From: Paracoccus sp. S1E-3 | GTDB taxonomy: Bacteria; Pseudomonadota; Alphaproteobacteria; Rhodobacterales; Rhodobacteraceae | DNA: 64,000 bases | Direction of reading: 5' to 3' | NCBI RefSeq assembly: GCF_013868135.1 | Contig: NZ_JACEMU010000004.1 | Coordinates: forward strand, 186,001 to 250,000 | In this document: positions 26,649 to 33,097 of the stretch, in pieces | How the letters are laid out: every line of letters begins with the position of its first letter | Position numbering within the stretch: the first letter of the stretch is position 1 | Made by a program: the position numbers and the translations under genes | The notes under the pieces: generated by a model | Told to the model about the DNA's origin: nothing | Seen by the model: only the letters and a program-made list of their open reading frames with translations | Databases searched by the model: none

Positions 26649-28388
26649 ATGAGCGCATTCCTGAACGTTGAAAATTCTCTGACCGGCCGTCGCTGGGTCG
26701 GCCCCGAAGATCAGCTTTCCCGTCAGGCCGAAGCCTTGGCACAAGCCGCCGATCTGCCGCTGCCGGTGGCGCGGATCCTTGCCGAGCGCGGCATCTCCCC
26801 GCCCGAGGCCGCCGGATTCCTGTCGCCGACGCTGCGCGAAATGCTGCCCGACCCGCTCAGTCTGCGCGACATGGCGCTTGCCGCAGACCGGCTGGTTCGC
26901 GCCGCAACCGGCGGCGAACGGATCGCCATTTTCGCCGATTATGATGTGGATGGAGGTGCTTCGGCGGCGCTTCTGCTGGATTGGCTGCGCCGCCAGGGAC
27001 GCGACGCGACGCTGTATATCCCCGACCGCATCGACGAGGGTTACGGACCGAACGCCCCCGCCATGGCGGCGCTGGCAAGCGACCATGACCTGATTGTCTG
27101 CGTCGATTGCGGCACCCTGTCCCATGATGCACTGGCCGCGGCCGAAGACGCAGATGTGATCGTGCTGGATCACCATCTGGGCGGCGAGACCCTGCCGCCG
27201 GCGCTTGCCGTGGTAAATCCGAACCGGATGGATGAGGAAGGCAGCCTCGGCCATCTCTGTGCGGCCGGCGTTGTTTTTCTGACCTTGGTGCAGGCAGGCC
27301 GGGTCCTGCGCGCGCAGGGGTTGAGCGAGCCTCCGCTGCTGCCGCTGCTTGATCTGGTGGCGCTTGCGACTGTTGCTGATGTCGCGCCGTTGACCGGCGT
27401 GAACCGCGCTTTCGTGCGTCAGGGTCTGGCCATCATGGCGCGGCGCGAGCGTCCCGGTCTGGTCGCCCTGTCCGACGTGGCGCGGCTGGACAGCCCGCCC
27501 ACCAGCTTTCACCTGGGTTTCATGATCGGCCCGCGCGTCAATGCCGGCGGCCGGATCGGACGCGCCGATCTGGGCGCGCGCTGCCTGTCGGCCACCGACC
27601 CCGTTCAGGCGCGCAACATGGCCGAACAGCTGGACCAACTGAATCGTGACCGCCGCGCCATCGAGGCTGCCGTGCGCGAGGAGGCCCTGGCGCAGGTCGA
27701 GGCGCGCGGCGATGCCGTGCTGTCCTGGGCTGCGGGCGAGGGCTGGCATCCGGGCGTCGTGGGCATTGTCGCGGCGCGGGTGAAGGAACGCAGCGGCCTG
27801 CCCTCGGTGGTCATCGGGATCGAGGACGGCGTCGGCAAGGGCTCGGCCCGGTCTGTGCCGGGCGTCGATCTCGGCCGCGCGGTGCAGCGACTGGCGATGG
27901 AGGGGCTGATTGAAAAGGGCGGCGGTCACCGCATGGCTGCCGGGCTGACCGTGGCCGAGACGGGAATCGCCGCCGCCATGACGCGTCTGGCACAGATTCT
28001 CGCGCCGGAGCTGGCCGGACGCAGCGGCCTGGGCGATCTGCGGATCTCCGGTCTGATGGAGCCCACAGCGGCCACGCCGGACCTGATGGCGCTGATCGAA
28101 TCGGCAGGTCCGTTCGGGCAGGCCGCCCCTGCCCCGCGCTTCGCCTTTGCCGACCTGATTCTGGAAAGCGCCGCCACCATGGGCGACAATCACCTGCGCG
28201 CCGCCTTCAGGGTCGCCGGGCAAAAGCCGTTGGAGGCCGTTGCCTGGGGGGCGATGGACAGCACGCTCGGGCCGGCCCTGATCGGCGCGCGGGGACGGCG
28301 TTTTCATGTCGCCGGCAAGCTGGAATTGTTCCACTGGGGTGGTCGCGCCCGCGTGCGCCTGCGTCTGGACGATGTTGCCGAGGCGTAA
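26649..28388 (+). CDS. recJ: single-stranded-DNA-specific exonuclease RecJ
   Basis: 579-aa 5'-3' exonuclease used in RecF-pathway recombination and mismatch repair. The DHH-family motifs are complete: IAIFADYDVDGGASAALLL, VCVDCGTLSH, VLDHHLGGE and MIGPRVNAGGRIGRADLGA. The DHHA1 part has EKGGGHRMAAGLT, and a C-terminal OB-fold-like domain follows. Start at 26649 (MSAFLNVENSLTGRRW) is the usual RecJ beginning. It is the last chromosomal gene before tRNA-Glu and the inserted island. Confidence 0.96.
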   Translation: MSAFLNVENSLTGRRWVGPEDQLSRQAEALAQAADLPLPVARILAERGISPPEAAGFLSPTLREMLPDPLSLRDMALAADRLVRAATGGERIAIFADYDVDGGASAALLLDWLRRQGRDATLYIPDRIDEGYGPNAPAMAALASDHDLIVCVDCGTLSHDALAAAEDADVIVLDHHLGGETLPPALAVVNPNRMDEEGSLGHLCAAGVVFLTLVQAGRVLRAQGLSEPPLLPLLDLVALATVADVAPLTGVNRAFVRQGLAIMARRERPGLVALSDVARLDSPPTSFHLGFMIGPRVNAGGRIGRADLGARCLSATDPVQARNMAEQLDQLNRDRRAIEAAVREEALAQVEARGDAVLSWAAGEGWHPGVVGIVAARVKERSGLPSVVIGIEDGVGKGSARSVPGVDLGRAVQRLAMEGLIEKGGGHRMAAGLTVAETGIAAAMTRLAQILAPELAGRSGLGDLRISGLMEPTAATPDLMALIESAGPFGQAAPAPRFAFADLILESAATMGDNHLRAAFRVAGQKPLEAVAWGAMDSTLGPALIGARGRRFHVAGKLELFHWGGRARVRLRLDDVAEA

Positions 28389-28493
28389 GGAAAAATTTTT
28401 TAAACGACGTTGATTTTTCGTCTTGCAGCCCTCTCGCGGCTGACCTAAACACCGCCTCACGCAGACAGCGAAAGCTGAAAAGCGCCAAAGGAT

Positions 28494-28568
28494 GGCCCGT
28501 TCGTCTATCGGTTAGGACGTCAGGTTTTCAACCTGAAAAGAGGGGTTCGACTCCCCTACGGGCTGCCA
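28494..28568 (+). tRNA. tRNA-Glu (TTC), integration site of the adjacent island
   Basis: 75-nt tRNA: acceptor GGCCCGT/ACGGGCT with G1-U72, anticodon stem TCAGG/CCTGA with loop TTTTCAA (anticodon TTC), T arm AGGGG-TTCGACT-CCCCT, discriminator G and encoded CCA. The last 14 nt are repeated at 30755-30768, so the island downstream restored the tRNA 3' end on insertion. Confidence 0.97.
28555..28568 (+). repeat. attL-like copy of the 14-bp repeat (tRNA-Glu 3' end)
   Basis: CCTACGGGCTGCCA, forming the 3' acceptor strand and CCA of tRNA-Glu. Identical to 30755-30768. Confidence 0.75.
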
Positions 28569-28594
28569 ACCTTCCCGTGAGATACGCCACAACA

Positions 28595-28615
28595 GATTTT
28601 CCGGTTCGGAAAATC
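28595..28615. repeat. perfect 9-bp inverted repeat just after tRNA-Glu
   Basis: GATTTTCCG/CGGAAAATC with a 3-nt loop, 27 nt beyond the tRNA. It may terminate the tRNA transcript, though no T-run follows, or be part of the element end. Confidence 0.4.
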
Positions 28616-28626
28616 GTTAGAAATCA

Positions 28627-28672
28627 ATCTTCATGTTTCTCATGCGTCCATCTTCATGTTTCTCATGCGTCC
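28627..28672 (+). repeat. perfect tandem duplication of 23 bp
   Basis: Two adjacent identical 23-nt units (28627-28649 and 28650-28672) whose first 12 bases are ATCTTCATGTTT. Located in the non-coding left end of the island. Confidence 0.85.
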
Positions 28673-28696
28673 AGATGAAGCCGTATCCATCCACGG

Positions 28697-28741
28697 CGAT
28701 ACCATACCGATCCATGGTATCGAGATTACCGTCGATACCAT
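28697..28741. repeat. left cluster of ATGGTAT/ATACCAT repeats (arm-site-like)
   Basis: CGATACCAT at 28697-28705, its inverse ATGGTATCG at 28714-28722, and a third copy CGATACCAT at 28733-28741. The same heptamer occurs twice near the right end (30694-30713), which suggests recombinase or excisionase arm-binding sites. Confidence 0.45.
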
Positions 28742-28847
28742 ACTGCTACACGCGCATGATGCTCTCCAGTCACCTCTCTGTGGCGGTGGGCATCAACACC
28801 GGCGCATTCGTTCTGCAGAAGCCAGCCTATAAACCTAATCCACTACA

Positions 28848-28866
28848 TTATCGCTATTAGCGATAA
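28848..28866. promoter_or_regulatory. 19-bp perfect palindrome, candidate operator of the Xre protein
   Basis: TTATCGCTATTAGCGATAA: 9-bp arms around one central T, directly upstream of the -35 element at 28872. Its size and symmetry suit a lambda-repressor-like HTH dimer such as the one encoded at 29290, implying autoregulation of the retron operon. Confidence 0.6.
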
Positions 28867-28871
28867 CTTAC

Positions 28872-28900
28872 TTGCGCTGAAGCCGAATCGTCGTTACTAT
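28872..28900 (+). promoter_or_regulatory. predicted sigma70 promoter of the retron operon
   Basis: -35 TTGCGC (28872-28877), 17-nt spacer, -10 TACTAT (28895-28900). Predicted start is near G28908, which coincides with the 5' arm of the predicted msr-msd RNA. Confidence 0.55.
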
Positions 28901-28902
28901 GG

Positions 28903-29159
28903 CGCTTGTGATGAACCTTGCATATGCAGAACCCGACAAAGGCTGGGGCCGGAGGCCCTGTGAAGGCTTAGCGCCTTCGACTCGTTCCTGCGTCTCTGGC
29001 TGGACCGTGGCAGCGCGCCGCGCCCGCCCGGGGCCGGGCGCGGCATGTAAGGGGTCAAACGTCGCTGATCGCATTCCTCGTTCCTACGGGGGCCAACGCT
29101 CTTGTTGGCCGGAACTGAGGAGCAGTAACCATGCAAGAGAAGAAAGTTCATTGCCAGCG
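28903..29159 (+). ncRNA. predicted retron msr-msd RNA
   Basis: Structured non-coding stretch between promoter and regulator gene. Outer arms 28903-28916 and 29146-29159 can pair at 13 of 14 positions (two wobble), matching the a1/a2 repeats that enclose msr-msd. Inside are four hairpins: GGGCC/GGCCC (28946-28958), GAAGGC/GCCTTC (28962-28978), a 10-bp GC stem (29017-29044), and a long hairpin CCTCGTTCC...GGAAC-T-GAGG with inner GGCCAAC/GTTGGCC (29076-29120). The last two are msd-like. The right arm lies inside the 41-aa ORF, which is unusual. Exact ends and the branching G are not determinable here. Confidence 0.5.
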
Positions 29160-29256
29160 GCGGCATCGCAAACAACCGTCTCGGCGGCGATATCTCTGGA
29201 TCATCGTCGTCACCATCTTTCGGGTCTTGGACCTGTTGATGTCGTGGTGGGAGTGA
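29131..29256 (+). CDS. 41-aa basic single-TM peptide, candidate retron effector
   Basis: ATG preceded by GAGGAG with an 8-nt spacer. The first 20 residues are strongly basic (QRRHRKQPSRRR), followed by a hydrophobic helix YLWIIVVTIFRVLDLLMSWW and a terminal Glu. The size and design (cationic N-terminus plus one membrane helix) resemble small membrane-active toxins of type I systems, but I know no homologue. It ends 33 nt before the Xre gene and shares the operon. Its Shine-Dalgarno lies in the 3' arm of the predicted msd hairpin, so RNA folding or reverse transcription could control its translation. Toxin role is inference. Confidence 0.55.
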   Translation: MQEKKVHCQRRHRKQPSRRRYLWIIVVTIFRVLDLLMSWWE

Positions 29257-29289
29257 ACGATGACCCCTTTATAGCCCTCAGGAAGCACG

Positions 29290-29619
29290 ATGGCTGAGAA
29301 GAAAATTCCCACAATCAACGAGGCGCTTGCGCTGGCCCGCATGTATTGGGGCTATTCGCAGACAGAAATGGCAAATGCACTGGGTATGTCTCAGGCCATG
29401 GTTTCTGAAATTGAGCGTGGCACCAAGTCCGTAACGCTCGAAACGCTTGACCGTTATGCGAACGCGCTTGACGTGAAGAAATCCCAACTGATGTTTTTTG
29501 CAGAGGAGATTGACGGGAAGGGTCCAGTCAGGAAAGGTCGGTTGATAATTGCAGACGCGGCTTTGCGCATTCTGCGAAAGCTCAAACCCACAGAGAAGAT
29601 GGATGCAGAAGCGCGCTGA
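29290..29619 (+). CDS. Xre-family HTH protein of the retron operon
   Basis: 109-aa cytoplasmic protein with an N-terminal lambda-repressor-like HTH (residues 8-62: ALARMYWGYSQTEMANALGM, MVSEIERGTKSVTLETLDR) and a short basic C-terminal segment. AGGAAG lies 5-6 nt upstream of ATG. It overlaps the RT gene by 17 nt. Likely binds the palindrome at 28848-28866. In known retrons extra proteins act as toxins or modulators; this one could be an antitoxin-like regulator for the 41-aa peptide. Confidence 0.85.
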   Translation: MAEKKIPTINEALALARMYWGYSQTEMANALGMSQAMVSEIERGTKSVTLETLDRYANALDVKKSQLMFFAEEIDGKGPVRKGRLIIADAALRILRKLKPTEKMDAEAR

Positions 29620-30667
29620 CAAGCGGAACGGTGAGAGGTATCCGCTAAATCGGTCGCCGCTCGCACAGAATCCGTCTCAAAGCGACTTGGCAATGCTCGT
29701 CAGAGAGACAAAAGCCGATTTAAACACCCTGGCAACGCCTGAATTTAAAGAACAGTTCTTGGTTCGGCGGACCATCGAAACCAACGGCAAGACTCGCAAT
29801 CTGGTTTATCCCGAGGGAAGACTTCGAGCCGTTCATGAGCGACTGAAATTTCATCTCTCTAAGATCGTTCAGCCGAGTTACCTGATGAGTCCTCGAAAGA
29901 GGCGCTCCCAGCGAGATAATGCGGTAGCGCACCTAGAGGCGACGCAATATCTGACGCTTGATCTCAAACAATTCTACCCTTCTACCACTCGGCAAATGAT
30001 CCGAAACTCGCTCGTAGCACAGTTTGGAATGCAGGCTGATGTCGCTGGGCTGATAGCACACCTTGCTACTGCAGACGACCGTGCCTGTTTCGGCTCTCCG
30101 CTGACGCCTGTCCTTGCGTCAATCGTCCACCGTCCAATGTTCGATCTGATAGCGGGGCGCTGCAACGTTGACGGTCTAAGCTACACGGTCTGGGTGGATG
30201 ATCTGACGATCTCTGGACCGCAGATTACAGGTCAGTTCCGTTCGGACGTGCGAGGCATAATTGCCCAAAATGGTCTGCGATCGCATAAGCTGCGGAGCCA
30301 GACTGGAAATCATCCGGTCTTCATTACGGGCATTGGCATCGTCGGGGCGAACCTGATCGTTCCCAAGCGGATCGAACTACGCTCAAAGGAATTGTGGGCC
30401 GAATTTAAGGCGTCGCAGACGTTCGAAGAACTGGATTCAAGTGCGACACGACTCCTTTCTCATCTTGGCGGCGTCAAGGCCGTCGTCGGCCCATCTACAA
30501 TTCGAGGACAGAAGCTCTCTAGCGAAATGAATTCCGTCCGTCAAAAGCGTGAGAAGGCGCGCCGGTTCCACCAAGCATTCGTTGCCGAGCAACGGACTCG
30601 ATCATCGCAGGCTTGCTGTATCCAAAACGGCGATGGCGTGGGCGAGCAGGCTGAGATTTCCTTCTGA
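29603..30667 (+). CDS. retron-type reverse transcriptase
   Basis: 354-aa RT without maturase, endonuclease or integrase domains, so not a group II intron. Retron hallmarks: NAVAH at 106-110 (the NAxxH of region X), palm motif A LDLKQFYPS (119-127, metal Asp120), motif B GSPLTPVLAS (164-173), catalytic box SYTVWVDDLTISG (Asp199/Asp200), and ITGI (241-244) at the place of the retron VTG motif. The box is WVDD where retrons normally have YADD. The C-terminal thumb is basic. ATG at 29603 is within the end of the HTH gene; a TTG at 29549 is less likely. It would extend cDNA from the msr-msd RNA. Confidence 0.88.
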   Translation: MQKRADKRNGERYPLNRSPLAQNPSQSDLAMLVRETKADLNTLATPEFKEQFLVRRTIETNGKTRNLVYPEGRLRAVHERLKFHLSKIVQPSYLMSPRKRRSQRDNAVAHLEATQYLTLDLKQFYPSTTRQMIRNSLVAQFGMQADVAGLIAHLATADDRACFGSPLTPVLASIVHRPMFDLIAGRCNVDGLSYTVWVDDLTISGPQITGQFRSDVRGIIAQNGLRSHKLRSQTGNHPVFITGIGIVGANLIVPKRIELRSKELWAEFKASQTFEELDSSATRLLSHLGGVKAVVGPSTIRGQKLSSEMNSVRQKREKARRFHQAFVAEQRTRSSQACCIQNGDGVGEQAEISF

Positions 30668-30693
30668 AAACGCTGGTAATCTGCTGATAGTTT

Positions 30694-30713
30694 CATGGTA
30701 TCCTGCATGGTAT
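30694..30713. repeat. right pair of ATGGTAT repeats (arm-site-like)
   Basis: CATGGTATC at 30694-30702 and CATGGTAT at 30706-30713, about 45 nt inside the right 14-bp repeat; same heptamer as the left cluster. Confidence 0.45.
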
Positions 30714-30754
30714 ACCGCTAAAAAATCCATTTAAGATCAAAGCGATATGAAACT

Positions 30755-30768
30755 CCTACGGGCTGCCA
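30755..30768 (+). repeat. attR-like copy of the 14-bp repeat
   Basis: CCTACGGGCTGCCA identical to the tRNA-Glu 3' end; the preceding AACT also resembles the tRNA (GACTCC) apart from a 2-nt difference. Marks the right boundary of the island. The following 260 nt to 31030 hold no recognisable gene. Confidence 0.75.
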
Positions 30769-31030
30769 CTTTGGATTTTATCTCCCTGATTACCGTAAGT
30801 TGCTTGAGCTATTTGTCCAGCCCTTCAGAAGGTGGAACCCATTCGCGCCGGTTTTTGATCCGTGACCCCTTTCCGCTTTCTGCTTTTGGGGCAGCACAGA
30901 TCGTAAGGCTGCGGCAGCAACACTGCCTGCGCCGCCAGCATCATCCCGCGGGGCAAGGTGACTGGGACATCTGGACGCCGCAACGGTGCTCAACATTGAT
31001 CAGGTGACGATTGCGAGGCGTGTGCCGATG

Positions 31031-31768
31031 TCATGCGGCAACCTCATGCAGCGCCGCGAGCGTCCTGTATTCCAGCATCGTCTCGAACGAACAGAGTTCG
31101 GGCGCCGGAAAGCGGACCGTCATGGCGTTGGGGGTGAGCCGCGTGGCTGCCAGCGCAAGAACGTCGCCCAATACCTCCTGATCCGCCAGCGTCAGCCATT
31201 CCAGCAGATAGGCGATGCCGAGGTGAAAATCGAACCTGTCGTGATTTGCACGCCGCACCTGAAAATGCGTGGCCAGGTCGTCGCGCAGTCCGCGCATCCG
31301 CAGCTCGTCGCTGGCCGCCGACGGGATCAGGTGAAAGCTCAGGGCGGCACTGTCGATCACCAGATCGCCGAGCCGCATATCGAAATGCATGGCACCGCGA
31401 TCCCGGAAATCCGCAAGTCTGCGGCGGATGTGATCGTCACAGTCGTCCATCGCCGTATTGGTCGCGAGATCGGTAGGCCATTCCCCCGGCGAACGCATCG
31501 CGTCATTGGCGATGCCCAGGATGGTCATGTGCAGGCTTGGTGCCGGCAGCAGGGCAAGCTTGCCCGCAACCGGGCTGTCGCGCAGGTCGTCGAGAAAGCC
31601 CGCGACCCATTCGTAAAGCGGATGCCTGGCCGGCAGCCGGCACAGGATCGTATTGCCGCGATAGGTCAAGGCGTGGCCATTTGGCGCGAATTTCGTGCCG
31701 ACGCCGACCGGAGCGCCCTGTTTTTGCGGCGGCGTCCGATCCGACAGGGTGGGTGGGGGGCTGGGCAT
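31031..31768 (-). CDS. DUF1868 family 2H phosphoesterase-like protein
   Basis: 245-aa protein of DUF1868, part of the 2H (two-histidine) phosphoesterase superfamily that acts on cyclic phosphodiesters and RNA ends. The first histidine motif is clear (APSLHMTILGI); the second is RFDFHLGIAYLLEW, where the usual Thr/Ser after the histidine is Gly. It begins MPSPPPTLSDRTPPQKQGAP at 31768, sharing one base with the ROK gene stop (TGATG), so the two are coupled. Association with a ugp-type importer suggests a small cyclic or phosphodiester substrate, which is inference. Confidence 0.8.
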   Translation of the reverse strand: MPSPPPTLSDRTPPQKQGAPVGVGTKFAPNGHALTYRGNTILCRLPARHPLYEWVAGFLDDLRDSPVAGKLALLPAPSLHMTILGIANDAMRSPGEWPTDLATNTAMDDCDDHIRRRLADFRDRGAMHFDMRLGDLVIDSAALSFHLIPSAASDELRMRGLRDDLATHFQVRRANHDRFDFHLGIAYLLEWLTLADQEVLGDVLALAATRLTPNAMTVRFPAPELCSFETMLEYRTLAALHEVAA

Positions 31769-32919
31769 CAGTAGAAACCTTCCTTCAGGGGGACGATCGC
31801 CGCGCCTCGGGACGACGCGTTTCCGCCAAGCTGCGAGATGATGAATTTCGGACGCGGGGCGGCGACGCCGTAACGGGCCTCGCTGAAGATGCGCACGCCG
31901 TCGATCAGCATCTGTGCGAGGCCGGGCGGGATCTGGCCGCCATAGGCGACCGCCTGCGGGTTGATGATTGCGATAATGGCGTTGACCATCCGTATATGGG
32001 CGGGCTGGACCTTTTCGACCCATTCCCGCAATCCGGGCCAGTTCGGGTCGAATCGGTCGCGCAGATAGGTGACCGACGGAATATCAACACCGTAACCCGC
32101 AAGATGCTCGATCAGCAGCTGCAGCGCCGGGCGCAGCGGGCGGTCTGCCTCGTCGAACATGCCGCCGAATTCGCCGGCATTTCCAAATCCGCCGGTCAGC
32201 AGTTCGCCATCATGGATCAGGCCGCCGCCGAAGCCGTAATTGAACGACAGATAGGCGAAGGTGCGAACATGATTGCCGATGCCCATCATGTTTTCCGCCA
32301 GTGCCGCCGTATTACCGCCATTATGGACCCAGACGGGCTTGCCGAAGCGCGCCGACATGAGGGGGCCAAGCTCGATCAGCGACCAGTCATGCAGGGGCAG
32401 CGCCGCATTCATCTGGGTGCCGCTGACATGATAACCGGCAATGCCGAGCCCGATGCCGCAAAGCCTTTCGGGATCAAGGCCCAGTTCGCACTGCATCGCG
32501 TCGAGGATGGATCGGATCAGGGTCAGCGACTCCTCCATGCCGCGATCACGCGGGACGGTGCGCTCGGCCAGGATCGTGCCCGCCTGATCCATCACGCAGA
32601 TATCGATCACATTGACATTGACCGAGATGCCCGCTGAATACGCATGCGCCCCGTTCAGCCGCAGCGTCGGGCTGGGCTTGCCGCGCCCCGTTCCCGGAAC
32701 CGGCGGTCCCACCACAATCAGCCCGCGTGCCGAGAGCGTCTCGACCAACCGGTGAATCGATTGCTGGGCGAGGTCGAAATGACTCGCCAGATCGACCCGC
32801 GAAATGCCCGGCCTGTGCCAGATCTGACGCAGGACGCGACGCTCGCTATCCGTGACGGTCGCGGCGTGATCCGGCTTCTGCCCTGTTGACAGGTAAGGAT
32901 CGCGATTTCTTCTCTGCAT
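31768..32919 (-). CDS. ROK family transcriptional regulator
   Basis: 383-aa regulator: N-terminal winged helix (residues 25-72, ERRVLRQIWHRPGISRVDLA, SIHRLVETLSARGLI), then a ROK sugar-kinase-like domain with NGGNTAALAE and GGGLIHDGELLTGGFGNAGE. The cysteine zinc motif typical of ROK repressors is missing (FGGMFDEADRPLRP instead). It is divergent from the ugp-type operon and probably represses it until a sugar or sugar-phosphate ligand binds. Coupled to the 2H phosphoesterase gene. Confidence 0.88.
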   Translation of the reverse strand: MQRRNRDPYLSTGQKPDHAATVTDSERRVLRQIWHRPGISRVDLASHFDLAQQSIHRLVETLSARGLIVVGPPVPGTGRGKPSPTLRLNGAHAYSAGISVNVNVIDICVMDQAGTILAERTVPRDRGMEESLTLIRSILDAMQCELGLDPERLCGIGLGIAGYHVSGTQMNAALPLHDWSLIELGPLMSARFGKPVWVHNGGNTAALAENMMGIGNHVRTFAYLSFNYGFGGGLIHDGELLTGGFGNAGEFGGMFDEADRPLRPALQLLIEHLAGYGVDIPSVTYLRDRFDPNWPGLREWVEKVQPAHIRMVNAIIAIINPQAVAYGGQIPPGLAQMLIDGVRIFSEARYGVAAPRPKFIISQLGGNASSRGAAIVPLKEGFY

Positions 32920-33013
32920 CCTGTTTATAACTCACAACATTAATTAAACTAACAGTATCGCCCATAATCCTCCGCGTCTACGCGAAATATGGCGATGCAA
33001 TGCGCAAGCCTGT

Positions 33014-33035
33014 CATGATTTTGTTACTCATCATG
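33014..33035. promoter_or_regulatory. candidate operator in the ROK/ugp divergent promoter region
   Basis: Inverted repeat CATGAT/ATCATG with a 10-nt spacer, 60-80 nt upstream of the binding-protein gene. A second symmetrical AT-rich block with TTAATTAA lies at about 32938-32950. Either could bind the ROK protein. Confidence 0.4.
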
Positions 33036-33097
33036 GATAATTAAGCGGCAACTTTAGCGAATCCTCGTCCTGATGGGCGATCGAAGGGGAGAATGTG

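Larger units (their letters stand above)
28555..30768 (+). mobile_element. 2.2-kb tRNA-Glu-inserted retron island
   Basis: Interval bounded by the direct repeat CCTACGGGCTGCCA: the left copy is the 3' end of intact tRNA-Glu, the right copy lies free at 30755-30768. Contents in order: short repeats, a 19-bp palindrome, promoter, structured RNA, 41-aa membrane ORF, Xre-type regulator and retron-type reverse transcriptase. Base composition is visibly less GC-rich and codon choice less G/C-ending than in flanking genes. ATGGTAT-type repeats near both ends resemble integrase arm sites. There is no integrase, so it is either mobilised in trans or a stranded remnant. Confidence 0.75.

Noticed and set aside
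29603..30667. Group II intron or diversity-generating retroelement as source of the RT
   Set aside because: No maturase or endonuclease domain, no intron RNA domain V-like sequence, no template/variable repeat pair; NAxxH and the VTG-like segment point to a retron.
28555..31030. Search for an integrase or excisionase inside or just right of the island
   Set aside because: No frame resembling a tyrosine or serine recombinase is found. The reverse frame 30790-30996 has no recognisable domain and no ribosome binding site.
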